In this document: positions 23,524-35,416 of the stretch, piece after piece
Layout of the letters: each line of letters starts with the position of its first letter
Numbering within the stretch: the stretch's first letter is position 1
Source of the DNA: Bidens hawaiensis
Lineage: Eukaryota; Streptophyta; Magnoliopsida; Asterales; Asteraceae
Assembly: GCA_021521415.1 (NCBI GenBank)
Contig: JAIQDT010004229.1
Coordinates: 186,001 to 250,000 of the forward strand
DNA length: 64,000 bases
Reading direction: 5' to 3'
Made by a program: the position numbers and the translations under genes
The notes under the pieces: generated by a model
Databases searched by the model: none
The model's input: the letters and a program-made list of their open reading frames with translations, nothing else
What the model was told of the DNA's origin: nothing

Positions 23524-23801
23524 AGTTAATCATTTCTAATTTTGTTTTGTAATCTCTTTCGTTTTCTAATCGTCTTTAATAATAATCATTTAATTCGTTC
23601 ATGCATCCCGAATTTCTATGAATAATATTTCAATATTATTTATGTTGGAAGAATTAATTTAAGTTATTAGAAAAATAATAATAATATAGTAGTAATGATA
23701 AAAGGATGATGGGTTAAAATAGGTAGAATTAAAACATGGACTTAAGATGAAGATGTGCTTAAGGTAAATGAGCTTAGGGAATATAAATCCCCGTTAAACC
23801 C
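23524..23801 (+). mobile_element. LTR family A, copy c (5' part, start unresolved)
   Basis: The stretch 23690-23801 has the promoter-like layout seen in other family-A LTRs, including GAATATAAATCCCC (23778-23791). It continues uninterrupted after the Harbinger insertion at 25981. The TGTAACATCC start of the family is not seen, so the left boundary is unknown. Confidence 0.5.
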
Positions 23802-23804
23802 TAA

Positions 23805-25977
23805 GGGGGTGTTTGGTATAGAGAATGGAATTGTAGAGAAATTGAATAGAGAAATAGAATTGCAGAGAAAGGGAATTGGTCTGGAGAATGAGAATTGACT
23901 GTTCTGTTTGGTAGTACAGAGATTTCAGTAGAGAAATATAGCTGAGAATCATTTATCTTGTTTGGTACATAGGAAATAAACAGAGAATTATATCAACTTT
24001 ATCATTAGCACAAGTATTTTTTTCATAACAAATATTTATTAAAAAATAAAAAACATATTAAAAGATGCATAAATTCCAACCAAAATATGCATTGATCAAA
24101 CCAATTCACATACAAAACATAGTTTTTAAGCAAAAAACATCAACCATAGTTAAAACCAATTCACATACAAAACTATTCTTTAGTCCCCCTCTAGTTTCTA
24201 GTATATCACAAAGTGTTATAAATGCATGTGTATTCATTCTTATGTTAACAACACTCGTAACATCACTTTCATAAACCATCCTCACCATGTTTTCACGCCT
24301 ATTATGGTAACTCATTAAATATTTTGTACGTAAAGTCATTGACTCAATCGACCGACGCAAATGATAAGTACACAACATTCACCAACGAATCGTAACATAA
24401 ATGACATAAAATGCACCTATGGCAACTATTCTTTGTCTGGAAGGTGATCTTGCCATCTACACATAAAAATATAAGAAAATTCAAGAAAAGCAAATAACTC
24501 CAAAATATAATCCAAATATTAGCAACAAAGTGATCATGAAAGCAAGAAAAATGATTACAGGCTACTTTATTCACTGACTTGCTGAATGTTGTTTAATTGC
24601 CAATGTTTACATCAATATATATGTTATTTTGGATGAAATTGAACATCCAAGTTTCCATGTGAGTTACAAGTCAATGTTATACAAGATCCCTAAGGTTTCC
24701 ATGTGAGTTACAAGTCAATTTCTAGATAAAAATGGTGTAAAAAGTGATGATTTGTTGATATGTAGAAATCTGAGTTTTTTGGTCAGATTTGAGTTTGTAA
24801 ATATAGATTTATTTATCAACAAAACAATTGAAATAAATTATGAAAATATTTTCACAGAAACTTCAACATCTCTAGGTGTTTATATATTTTTCTCAAATTT
24901 TTAAAGTATGCATAAGGTTTTCAACTAAAATGCTAATTATCAAAGGTATCTAAAACTTACTGTTCAGAGTTTGTAAATGTCAAAATTTCTCAAAAATTGA
25001 CTACTCAGGATTTGCATACAAGGCCAATTGGGAAATATTCTAGACACTTAAAATGTTCATTAGAAAGAGGAATGAAGTCTAAAACTTCAAAAACAAGAGA
25101 GTTATACTCTTTAGAAGTGGACCTAAAATCTGTCAGTCAAAAACAGATTTGACCTTCGGTTTTATTTTTCACGTTTGGGTAATCAAAACTTCTCTAAAAA
25201 TTACGAAACCAGTGGGGTTTGAAACTAGACTCTTTGAACTTAATGTTAGACTGAAGAAACGATCAATTTGCATCTGTTATGATCAAAATATTGTTTGAAC
25301 AAAACAGCATTACAGATTTCATCAGCAACAGCATTCAAGCAAGTCATGTAAACATTCAATTTATCGGTTCCAACATTCAACCTAGCATCTAAATATCATT
25401 CTAACATAAAATTCATGATTCAAACTCATCAATTTCATACCATATAATGTTCAATTCCCAACCTAGACATCAAAGATTTCATCAAGAGTCGAATTAAACA
25501 TAAACCATTGAAATCTAACTTATCTAAATCGATTACCAACAACATACAAACATCCCACGATAACAATCGACATCAGCATCTGAGTTTGGATCGAGGTTTA
25601 GGTCTGGTCGAGCATAAGAAAGTCGAAAAAATGAAAGTTTCATACCTAGGATCGTTGGAATCGAAGCAAGGATCGCGAATACGAACTCGGTTCTTGGATT
25701 GGAGATGATTTGTGGGTGATTAGAGGCTGCAAGTCGATCGAACAGCAGGGAGAGGCGTGAGTTTGCTGCTGTAGATCGAACAACAGGGAGAGGCGTGAGA
25801 GAGTGAGGCTGAGAAATGAAACCCTAGAAATCCAATTCTCCGCTTTTTTTAGAGAAACAAAATCAGAGAAATGGAAATGGTTTATTTCCATTTCTCACCT
25901 CTTTCTTTCATAAACAAACAAGAGAATTCTTTCCAATTCCATTTCTCACCCCTCAATTCCCTCTACCAAACACCCCC
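23805..25977. mobile_element. PIF/Harbinger element with decayed transposase (2,173 bp)
   Basis: The left end GGGGGTGTTTGGTATAGAG and the inverted right end GGGGGTGTTTGGTAGAGGG are terminal inverted repeats. TAA on both sides (23802-23804, 25978-25980) is the target duplication typical of PIF/Harbinger. Subterminal GAGAAATGG/CCATTTCTC motifs extend the inverted similarity. Inside, a minus-strand frame keeps a piece of transposase. The host sequence (GTTAAACCC before, ATCCCTTCC after) is a family-A LTR. Confidence 0.85.
24106..24378 (-). pseudogene. PIF/Harbinger transposase remnant
   Basis: The segment around NIRMNTHAFITLCDILETRG and the following GLKN match the conserved N-terminal part of plant HARBI1-like transposases, where an RM...F..LC..L...G.L motif precedes the DDE nuclease domain. 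After GLKN the frame leaves the family pattern and stops, so at least one frameshift is present. The catalytic DDE part is missing or unrecognisable in the rest of the element. The piece fits the orientation of a formerly autonomous element. Confidence 0.6.
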
Positions 25978-26349
25978 TAAATCCCTTCCATCTCCATCAT
26001 TCTACACCTTTGCCTACACCAAAAAAATCACACATTTAAGCCAAACACACTCTACTCTATTCCATTCAACGATCCAAGACTAACCGAAGATAAGAATTCA
26101 TCTATATCAGCTGACCCAACATTTTAGAACCCGGCACTGCAGCCCCGGGATGCCAAAATAAGCCGTTTGAATCTAGATCTAGCTTTAATCGAGTGTTTAA
26201 TCAATAAAAAACGACCTTAAGGGCCACCTTAGCTTGGATCTTGACACCCCAAAGCTACTTGTACCATAAACATAAAAATACGACCAACCGTGGTGGTTAA
26301 TGGTGGCTGACGGTGCCGGAATCGCTAAAAAACCCTAAAAACGCGTTAA

Positions 26350-26822
26350 AGATGGGTTGACCTGTACATATCCGACGGATATGTGTCCAGCGGATAAGTT
26401 GGGAGCGGATATGTGAACCCAAATTATACGACATATATGTGAACTATGGCGGATATGTGAAACTCAACTTATACATCGGATAAGTAATCCAAACTTATAC
26501 GACGGATATGTGAAGCTTAACTTATACGACGGATATGTGAAGCCCAACTTATACGGCGGATATGTGAAGCCCAACTTATACGGCAAATAAGTAATCCTAA
26601 CTTATACGATGGATATGTGAAGCTTAACTTATACGGCGGATATGTGAACCAAACTTATACGGCAGATATGTGAACCCAACTTATACGACGGATATGTGAA
26701 GCCCAACTTATACGGCAGATAAGTAATCCTAACTTATACGGCGGATATGTGAACCCAACTTATACGGCGGATATGTGAAGCGCAACTTATACGGCGGATA
26801 AGTAATCCTAACTTATACGAGG
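26350..26822. repeat. Minisatellite of CGGATATGTGAA / CCAACTTATACGG
   Basis: About sixteen units of roughly 27 bp, alternating GGATATGTGAA..CCAACTTATACGGC with GGATAAGTAATCCTAACTTATACG, so a higher-order unit of about 54-80 bp is visible. It stands in the place occupied by AACGAATGG arrays in copies b and d. Confidence 0.88.
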
Positions 26823-26894
26823 GTTTGAACTTCAGTTTTCTGATGAGGTTTTAGTAAAGAATTATTAATGAAAATAAAATTTTTCCAAGGTGAC

Positions 26895-26998
26895 ATGGCA
26901 GCTTAACCCCAGCCAGGGGTAGACTAGACCCCGCTAGGGATTGCCGCCCATGGAACCCTGCTGCCAGGGGCGCTGCCCCCAGACCCCCGTTAGCTAGG
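26895..26998. repeat. GC-rich block, inverted copy
   Basis: CCAGGGGCGCTGCCCCCAGA followed by CCCCCGTTAG mirrors the island at 10606-10705. Confidence 0.65.
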
Positions 26999-27324
26999 TT
27001 TTTCACTAACTTAGGAGTATGATATAGTTAGAAGTAGTTAATTGATACTATAATTGTTACACAATTAGCCGTGCACAACTAAAGAGGGACATTACTATAA
27101 ACTCAGAAAAGAACAGGACAGATGTGAGTTTCTAGCCCCATTTCCTTGTTATATTTTCGGGGCTGTGTGCATACTCTATGTGATTAATTAATATACTTAC
27201 CTTAAGTGGTAAGTGTATGATATATGAATGTGTATGAATTACATAAGTATGAGGTTAAGAGTATGTATGAAAGTATACAATACAATGTATATGTAAAGAA
27301 CTGTATGTATGGTTGTATCGAAAG

Positions 27325-27480
27325 AAGAGACCAGACCCTTTTAATATCTGAGATAGAAGGGATCAGACCCTAATAATATCTGAGACAGAAGGACCATGCC
27401 CTAATAATATCTGAGACAGAAGGGACCAGACCCTAATAATATCCGAGATAAAAGGGATCATACCCTACTAATATATGAGA
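27325..27480. repeat. Minisatellite, about 35-bp unit (inverted copy)
   Basis: Four to five units of GGGATCAGACCCTAATAATA..CTGAGA. It corresponds to 9970-10150 on the other strand. Confidence 0.8.
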
Positions 27481-27932
27481 TGGTAAAGATAGTTATGCAT
27501 GTAGTACGAAGGAATGAAAGAAAGAATGAAAGTATATATGTATGAAAGGAAGGTAAACATGTTAAGTATGTAATATGAATATTCAAATACGTATATATGT
27601 GAATGTGTTGTATGTTGCCTGATTAACTAGAACTCACTCAGCGTAGCTGACTTTTAGTATGCACGCATATAAATAGATTAAAGGAGCTGGCTTGAGGAGC
27701 AAGCATGGTTGAAGAATAATGAAGCTGGCATATGAAGATTTGAAGTTTTATGCTTTATGATGTTTGAACTTTAAGGACATGTTTAAGATTTTATGTATGA
27801 ATGTTTAATGTTTAAGTATTCCGCGAAAGTTTTAATTCACTATATTTAGAACTGTGTTTATGAGTAAATCTAACGCCAAAGTAGGGCACCAGAACCGGGG
27901 CCTTACAGCTCTTTTGTGTTTTTCATAACAAT

Positions 27933-27945
27933 TGGTATCTAAGCC
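27933..27945 (+). other. Decayed primer-binding site of a copia element
   Basis: TGGTATCTAAGCC differs by two bases from the tRNA-iMet complement TGGTATCAGAGCC. It stands 2 nt after an LTR-like end (CATAACA, 27930) and 56 nt before a copia gag start. Confidence 0.6.
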
Positions 27946-28001
27946 AAGTCCTGGATCAATTCAAAGAATTCAATTGTGCATTCCCGCAATTGAAGATCAA
28001 G

Positions 28002-28726
28002 ATGGTGTCGGCGAAGCTTGAATTGAAGAAATTCGATGGGAGAAATAACTCTAGTCCTTTGAAAGTGAAAATAAGGCATTGTTGGTTCATCAGGGCATTA
28101 ACGATGCTATGTTGGGTGAAGCTAGCATGCCTGAGGGTTAGACTGACAAAGATAAGAAATGATATATACACGAGAAAGCTCATAGTGAGATTATCTTGAA
28201 CCTTGGAGATAGAGTTCTTTGTGAAGTGTCAAAAGAAGCATTTGCAGCTAGTGTTTGGTCGAAATTAGAGTAATTATGCATGACTAAGTCATGGCCAATT
28301 GGTTGTACTTGAGGAAGAGGTTATATATATCTCATCTGACTTCTAGGAAGTCTCTTGAAGATCAAACAGAAAAATGCAAAAAGTTGGTGTCGGATCTTGA
28401 AAACATAGAGGTTGTGCTTGAAGAACGAAACCATATTATAATTTGTCTCACTCCATTACCCTCTTTTTATAAATATTTTGTTGATACCCTGATGTATGAA
28501 GAGAGAGATTGAGATAGCATGTTTGTGAGATGTATGCTTGAATAAAAAAGTTCTAAGACCATCCACAATAATAGTTTTTTAGATGACGTTTTTTTGGTGT
28601 TTGTCCAACTCACTAATTCTTACCTGTTGTGGCTTCGAACTTAAAGGAGTTAAATAAAAGATCAAATTTTAAAAAAGAAGGTGCAGATAGCATGTTTGTG
28701 AGATGTATGCCTGAACAAAAAGGTTC
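28002..28726 (+). pseudogene. Ty1/copia gag, broken
   Basis: From the ATG at 28002 the frame reads MVSAKLELKKFDGRNN, the usual start of copia gag proteins. After about 27 codons a frameshift moves the similarity to another frame (HQGINDAMLGEASMPEG), with in-frame stops near 28139 and 28166. The part KSLEDQTEKCKKLVSDLENI...FYKYFVDTLMYEERD (28345-28511) belongs to the UBN2-type gag domain. A last piece (NLKELNKRSNFKKEGADSMF, about 28640-28700) comes just before a MITE insertion. Gag would form the virus-like particle; this copy cannot. Confidence 0.8.
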
Positions 28727-28815
28727 TAAGACCATTCACAATAATAGATTTTTAGACGACGTTTTTTGGTGTTTGTCCACCTCACTAGTTCTTATCTATT
28801 GTAAGTGTGATTTTT
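28512..28815 (+). repeat. Tandem duplication, 173-bp offset
   Basis: The sequence from AGATAGCATGTTTGTGAGAT recurs at 28512 and 28685 and stays similar for about 120-130 bp. It spans the junction between copia gag and the MITE, so it arose after the MITE inserted. Confidence 0.78.
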
Positions 28816-29078
28816 GTGATCCATTTATTAGTGATGTTTTCTACAAGAATAAGGAAAAACGTAACTTTTTAAAGGTGTTGGGCCACATGGGGAGGGTTAG
28901 ATGTTGAGAAAAATATATAATAATTGTTTTAGGGTGATGATGTGGCATTGTTTTTTGTTGTTTTTACAATTTTTTATTGTGTGGGTTTTGTTTATTTTTA
29001 AATAATTGTGTTTTTATGATTTGGCTGCTGACTAGACATATTTTTGGGTGTTTTTATGCTTCCTTATTGTGGATGCTC
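28730..29078. mobile_element. MITE in copia gag (349 bp), Harbinger-like
   Basis: The left GACCATTCACAATAATAG and the inverted right GAGCATCCACAATAAGG are imperfect terminal inverted repeats. The flanking trinucleotides are TAA (left) and TAG (right). It interrupts the gag remnant. A second similar terminus (GAGCATCACCAATAATGG) starts at 29081. Confidence 0.6.
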
Positions 29079-29185
29079 TAGAGCATCACCAATAATGGTG
29101 ATTTTTTTCATAGTGTTTTTGGTTTTTTGGAGTGCGATAGGTATAATATGAAAAATGTGTTAATTTTTTAGATACGTGGATCTGA

Positions 29186-30695
29186 AAAATTGTTCATACT
29201 TGTTAATCAAATGGTCAAATGACCATAACAAATAATGTCTAGGAATCCACATAATCCATACACCATGGTGTATAGGGTGGATGAGACAAAGAACACAAGG
29301 AGATGATCAATTATACGAATGTCACACTTGAAACGTTTCTTATTTTTCTATTTTGAATCGTTATTTTTTTATTCAAAGGACCTAAGGATTTTTGATGATA
29401 TATGCTCATAAATGTTATATAATCATATCAAAAAAAATCCATAACTTTATTTCATCAAAATCCTTTTTGAAATCGTTAAAACATTGCTTCTAGCAATATT
29501 TCAGTTTTGACATTAGATATAGCTGTTAAATAAAGAGACATATCTTGTTCATAACAAACTGAAAAAGTGCAATACCAGATTCTATGTTCTACTTCATTGA
29601 AATACGATTCTAAAAACTATTTTTACGCATTTTAATTCATTCGTATTAATTCGTGATCAATATTTTATAAATAGTGCGCAGATTCGTACCCTCTGATTTA
29701 CATGGCTGTTTTGGCCTATTTAGGTTATGAATTTGTAAAACTGTTCTAAATGAAAGTTGTTGAAAACATTCTAATTTAGTAGACTGGAAAGTCTTTATTT
29801 ATAATAAAATTGTTTGCTATTTTAAATACCTAAAAGAAAACGGAACACTTTCCATTCCAAAAACTAATTTTTTATTTCATCTTCCTTTTTGATCTTTTCC
29901 TTGTTTTTATCTTATTATTTATTCATTTGATTTTGTATTCTTTAAACTTTGAAATTCCGTTAGTTAGTCTATAATTATCATATATTTTTTATTTATAGTT
30001 CATGAGGTTCGATCGTTCATTTTCTTTAACGTGCTTTTGGTTGTCATTTCAAGTAAATTTTTAATCTTAAAGGTGAGTTTCTCACACCCCCTTTTTAACG
30101 CTTTTACATATTTTGGGGGTAGCATACATATATATATATATATATATATATCCTATTAACTGTTTACTTATTCATTTACAAAACTACAATTCGCTACGTG
30201 GACTTGTGTGTTTACTTGTTACTTGCTCAAAATTACTTGCACATAGATTTCTTCAAGAAAATATAATCATATGCCCTCCTTTGCACTCATGACCTTGTTG
30301 TATGAGTGGAAAAAGGCCTGATTATCCGATTACATTGTTGTTATAATTGAGAAAGGACCTTATTTGTTTTTCACAAGTTTTAATGGAATTGTATGGTTTT
30401 TATGCATTATTTCAAACTATGTGAACTCATCAACTATTAAGTTAGTTGACATTATTTTATATATGTTACATGTTTGCATATTTGAGGATGAAACAAGAGA
30501 AGACACTAGACTTAGGATTATTTATAAGGTGTTTTGATATGTTTCATTTCCTTGTAATTTTCTCATTTGCATAACAACTTGTTATTTGATTCATTAATGA
30601 AATAATGGCAATATTGTCACTTAATGGTGTCAAATGTGTTTTGAACAATATTCATGTCACACTCAGGCGTATTCTTCTTTAGCCGGGGTGTTACA
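29186..30695 (+). mobile_element. Ty3/gypsy LTR, 3' part
   Basis: The first 480 bp match 49158-49650 (GTTAATCAAATGGTCA, CACCATGGTG, GGAGATGATC, TTGCTTCTAGCAATATTTCAG). The segment ends GGGGTGTTACA at 30695 and is followed by a tRNA-iMet-type primer-binding site. The 5' part of the LTR is missing here; its counterpart is at 48317-49157. It contains an (AT)n at 30130-30152. Confidence 0.72.
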
Positions 30696-30698
30696 GAT

Positions 30699-30711
30699 TG
30701 GTATCAAAGCC
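30699..30711 (+). other. Primer-binding site, tRNA-iMet type
   Basis: TGGTATCAAAGCC differs by one base from the tRNA-iMet complement and lies 3 nt after the LTR end. Confidence 0.75.
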
Positions 30712-31325
30712 TTGACTATAGGATAGGACATTAGACGTAGTGTTCTAGTTGGTTATAGCTTATTTTTATTTTTTTAGGGTGGCATGATTAGAAATTATGT
30801 GAGCCCTATTTTTTGTTCAAAGAACTTATTTGTTACTATTTTAGTGATGATTCCATTACTTCAATTACACAAGCACACACAAGTCCAAAACTTATGCCTA
30901 AAAACAAAGATTTTCAAACATTTACAATAATCGATTGTTTTTTCCGGTGTTCCGATATTTCTTCTTCTTAAAGATGTTCTATGTGGTGGGTATGTAGTAA
31001 CTGGAAGAGGATCATGCTTATTTTCTGAACTCTTGACACCAATGTTATTGAAACCTAAGGATAAGCAATGCGCATAAATCCCAATCAGACGCAGGACCTG
31101 GTTGCTCACCTGGAGAGTTTTGAAATGGCATGAAACCTATTAGGCCAAAACATACCACCCCAACGCCAAATGAATCATAGCTTTAAAGCTTTCAATGTGA
31201 CCATGTCCTCTTTGTGAAAAGGAATATGGTTGCAATCCTAAGGATGTTATACAAGTCATGGTGGTTCTGCTACGTGTGACTCCGACCCTCAATGTTTTAC
31301 TATGTGTTTTAACTGAAAGTCTGCC

Positions 31326-31700
31326 AAGCCGTGGTGATACACGAATACCCAAATTTTTCTTCGATTTAATTACACATTTTGATTTTGTGTTGTAATACGA
31401 GAATAATCGAGTTTCAATTTGATTATATTAGTTATATATTCATCTATTATTATGGTTTAAAATTAAAACTTTGAAAAGTCATGGTGATACATGAATAGTC
31501 GAGTTTCACTTTGATTATTTTGTTATATATTCATTTACAATTATGGTTTAAAATAGAAAATTTGAAAGGTCATGGTGATGCATTAATAGTCGATTTTCAA
31601 TTCGTTTCCTATATTTGTATCTATTCATTTATTTTTTGAATTGGGAATACAAAGAGTCATGGTGGTACATGAACGCACAATTTTCAATTCGATTTTCATT
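31326..31700. repeat. Degenerate tandem repeat, about 90-bp unit
   Basis: Units carry CATGGTGATACATGAATAGT and TTTCAATTTGATT followed by ATTCATTTAT. They are recognisable at 31326, 31478, 31567 and 31650. Confidence 0.7.
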
Positions 31701-32624
31701 ACTTATATTAAGTTTGATATATTTTTCATTTGCTTATGCAAAAAAAATTGTGAGATTTTTATGGAAATGAGCATATCAATTTCAATTTCAAATTTTTAAT
31801 TATGTGATTTTATTTCTTTACTTATTTTTTTAGATTTATATAAATTAATTCTGATGTTTCTTTTGGTTGTTAATACGAATTTCATACTTACGTCCCATGT
31901 CACGCGAATCATCCACATATCACAACATATCGTCTTGTTACCCTCGACGTTGCCCTCAAAAACTCAACTCGCGAAGTGACAACTCCTATTATCACACCAT
32001 TGGCCATCGAAACCCGTATTAACCATGCCAGTAGATCCAATAAATATGCTTAAACCGATCCAAAACTCATCACAACTCTTGGACACTCAAACGTACCCCA
32101 ACAAAAAGCTTGGCACAGGGACACACCCTTTGAATAACATGTGTAAATCCCACCACTCCATTACCATATAAATGTGATAATTTCAGCCACCACCTCTTAT
32201 CAAAATCCTATACATATTCAACATCACATATTCCCATAACTTGTTACTCAACCATTTTTCTCAACTATATGCCTTATGCTCGTACTTCAAGCATGCTATC
32301 ATTGTAGTGACCCGAGTACCCCCACAATACTCAAAAAGGCCTAACTTATTTCCGCTATGCAATATCTTAAAGCACATCCTCTGACCACTTGGAGCTCACT
32401 CGTAGCCTTACACCCCTACTTAGCCCCTTCATACTCGTCAAACATACTTATTTCTATTATTATTAAAAAAAATCATGTATGTTTCTTCACACTCAGTATA
32501 TTTTTTTATGAACACCTTATACTTATAATTTCAAATCCTCAAATTATTTTAAAACAGTTACATTAACTAGTACTTAATTAAGTTGATACTCTTCAAAAAG
32601 ACTTTAAGTCAAACATATGGTTGT

Positions 32625-32760
32625 TATTATCACAATTATTATTATTGTTATTATTAATTTTATTAGATCGCTATTATCATTTTTATTTTATTACTACTAT
32701 TAGGGTCACTATTATTATTATTATTATTACCACTATAATTCTTATTATATATAATATGTT
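32625..32760. repeat. (ATT)n microsatellite region
   Basis: Several uninterrupted ATT/TTA runs, notably 32636-32655 and 32711-32730. Confidence 0.85.
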
Positions 32761-33199
32761 TCAAGGTATATGCAAACGTTAAATAAAATAAAATCATTGT
32801 TTCAAACAAGTCCTAACCCCTTGAGGCTATTATATTATCATCATAACAGTTCTATCAAGATGAGTCATTTTAAGTTGGAGATTCTCTTTAAAGTTTTCAT
32901 ATGACATCGCCATAAGGGAAATCATTATTTTACATTAGAAATTTCATAAAGTGTCGCAACTTTAGCACTAGCTAAGAAATTTTTATTATTATTAGCCTTT
33001 TCAAAACTTATTATTATAAAAGTATCACAGTTTTTTCAATTTTCATAAACATAAACGAATTTTAAAGAGAGCATTCGCCAACAAATTTAGTTGAGAAATC
33101 ATGGCACCACCCTCACCATGAATTTCATACCTCAAACCTACCGCCGGCAAGACAAGTTTCGTCTTGTTTTATTTTATTTATCATTATTATTTTCTTTTC

Positions 33200-33203
<4 letters not shown>

Positions 33204-33246
<43 letters not shown>
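33204..33246. repeat. (TA)n microsatellite
   Basis: About 21 TA units; the run continues on the far side of the MITE (33633-33660). Confidence 0.95.
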
Positions 33247-33248
<2 letters not shown>

Positions 33249-33628
33249 ATGAGTATCATTACAGAACTGTTAAATTATTTAAGAACTTGAAGGAACCCTT
33301 GAAACCTAACGTTTTTTATAAATTTTTTTGTATGTTAATGTTATTTAAGTGTAGCTTTATCATTTTTTATATCTATAATTACGATTACAATTTTGAAAAT
33401 TAGTTTTTATACATATCTATGTTTTGTTTTACACTTATGTAAATTTGTTAGTACATAAATTTTACACATATGTAAACTTGTGATTAATATATGTAATCAA
33501 CAACTTTTATATAAAATATGATAACACTACTCTTAAGTCATGTTAATATATAAATTTTTTTTTAAAAATGTTTGATTTTTTAGAGTTCCTAAGAGTTCTT
33601 AACTTTTTTGAGTTCCTAAAGGATACTA

Positions 33629-33632
<4 letters not shown>
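33247..33632. mobile_element. MITE inserted in a TA microsatellite (386 bp)
   Basis: It starts GGATGAGTATCATTACAGAA and ends, inverted, GGGTTAGTATCCTTTAGGAA. AAGAACT/AGTTCTTAA motifs continue the inverted similarity. It is flanked on the left by (TA)n (33204-33246) and on the right by (TA)n (33633-33660), consistent with insertion at TA. Confidence 0.65.
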
Positions 33633-33663
<31 letters not shown>

Positions 33664-33880
33664 CTATTTGAATATAACCAAAGCAATTTTATGTGTCAAA
33701 TCCTTTCGAGGATTATTTACGAAGTTTATAACTGAGCTTGGCTATGTTATTGCCGAGCCATTTTCGCTTGCATTCATGGTTGCATTGCTGAATTTGTTTA
33801 CTATTATTTCAATCTCGCGTTTTATGACCGATTTCCTATAAACGTAACCATTTAGTGGAAGTTTGGATTTCAAACATGGT

Positions 33881-35416
33881 TGTGTGTCTAAAGGGTGTTT
33901 CTTTCTACGAAACTCACAACTAAGCTTTAAATTTATAAAACGGGTTTTCCTTATAAACTACACACAACCGGAAAGTGTACCGATTGTAAGTAATATAGAA
34001 CTAAGGAAGTCCGAGTATCAAACACGAGGACACGTGAAAACGTCTATGATCACTAACCCTAGAAATGACCTTCCTAAGAATAATATTTTTTTAAATGGTT
34101 TTTAATAATTAAACTACTTGACCTAATTTACTTTAGCTAAATTAAAAGACTAAACTTAACAAGACTTAACGAAACTTTACGAATGAGACTGACAATGGAG
34201 AAAAACGTCTACCTAGGTAAGAATCCTATTGAAGGTCTAATAAGTTAATGGAATGAATAATCTCACGACACCAGTACCTAAGGATGACACAACTAAGGTT
34301 CGCTCAAGAAAGCTAGATCACCTCTCGGTCTCACTAACAAACCTTAACTTACACTTAGTTGATTTTAAGAACAAACTGGGAAACAAATTGCTAAAGTCTT
34401 CTAATGTCGACTCACCTCTCTGTCTCACCGATATACGACCCTAATGGAAACGAATACTACACAATCAAGGATAGAGGAACAATTTGGTTTAACTAAAACT
34501 AGATCAACTAATCACTCACAAACCCAAAGCCGACAAGAATCGAATCCGCTCTCGCGCGATCCTAATCCTAAGAAGTAAAAGCTTTGAGATGACCTTACTT
34601 CCTATCACCTCTCGGTCTCTAAGAAGGTGCCTACTCGCTGAATCTAATCAATTAACACACCCATTTAAACCCTACGGTTGTACTTCCCGCAAACAATCTC
34701 TAAACACAAAGTAAAGGGTCAAACAAGCAATAATCAATTAAAACTAATTCAATCAATCAAAGCAAGGGGTATATGAGTATGATTAATAAAATCACAGCCA
34801 CTAAACACAACCTAATTCAATATTAAACAAAACTTTCATTAACAAATCAAGTCAGGATGATCAAACAATCCATAAAAGTCACTAAAACCTAACAATATTC
34901 ATCAAACCTAGGTAGAACTAACGAGTTTAACCTAACATGATTTTTGGACAGCAGGTATACATTAGTGTAAACTTCATAAAACTCAACCAATTCATAACTA
35001 AACTCATTCAATAATCAATATCAATCAAGCACAACTCAATCTTCAATTCAATTGCAAAACAATTCAAGTTTAAAGATCAAATCAACAAGTATGAACCTTG
35101 AACAAGAACACAAAGTTTATGGAGTGTTTACTACCATTGGGGCTGAAATAAACGTTGATGAATGATGCTAGCTGCTGTCCCAAGTCTCCCTTAGTGATCC
35201 TCTTCTTCTTCGGCTCAAGAATTACAAAAAACAGATTTTTCTTTTTCTCTTCCTTGCTGCTACAGTCTGATCGGAATACCATGGGGTGTTTGGTTTAGTT
35301 TTTTTAAATTATATTTGTTTGTTGTAGCTTTTTGCTTGCTGCTCCACGTTCAATAATATGGCCACACAATTATATTGTGTTTCTTTAAAACCAACAGCCC
35401 TCTAAACCTTTCCTAG
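33881..35416 (-). repeat. Athila-like element, 3' LTR (minus strand, partial)
   Basis: From TGTGTGTCTAAAGGG onward it matches 46351-46902 (the 5' LTR) with few differences; landmarks are AAGTCCGAGTATC, GAGGACACGTGAAAACGTC and CACCTCTCGGTCTCAC. It continues beyond the part kept in the 5' LTR until it meets the family-A LTR at 35417. The far (minus-strand 5') end is not resolved. Confidence 0.75.

Larger units (their letters stand above)
25981..27907 (+). mobile_element. LTR family A, copy c (main part)
   Basis: It runs on from 23801 and ends CCGGGGCCTTACA at 27907, the inverse of the start of the solo LTR at 9490. Shared landmarks, inverted relative to the other copies, are TTTCTAGCCCCATTTCCTTG (27129-27148), the minisatellite at 27325-27480 and GCGTAGCTGACTTTTAGTAT (27641-27660). 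It carries its own 27-bp-type minisatellite (26350-26822). No ORF. Confidence 0.78.
30712..33203. other. Decayed retroelement interior and unassigned AT-rich DNA
   Basis: It follows a gypsy LTR and PBS, but no gag or pol domain can be read in any frame. A degenerate tandem repeat of about 90 bp occupies about 31326-31700, and (ATT)n/(TTA)n tracts occupy about 32625-32760. The short open frames (30861-31352, 32357-32566) show no recognisable domain. Confidence 0.5.

Noticed and set aside
23767..25985. AAACCCTAA as interstitial telomere repeat
   Set aside because: Only single CCCTAA units are present, no array.
26350..26822. CRISPR-like regular repeat array
   Set aside because: Units are contiguous and variable with no unique spacers, in a plant LTR; it is a minisatellite.
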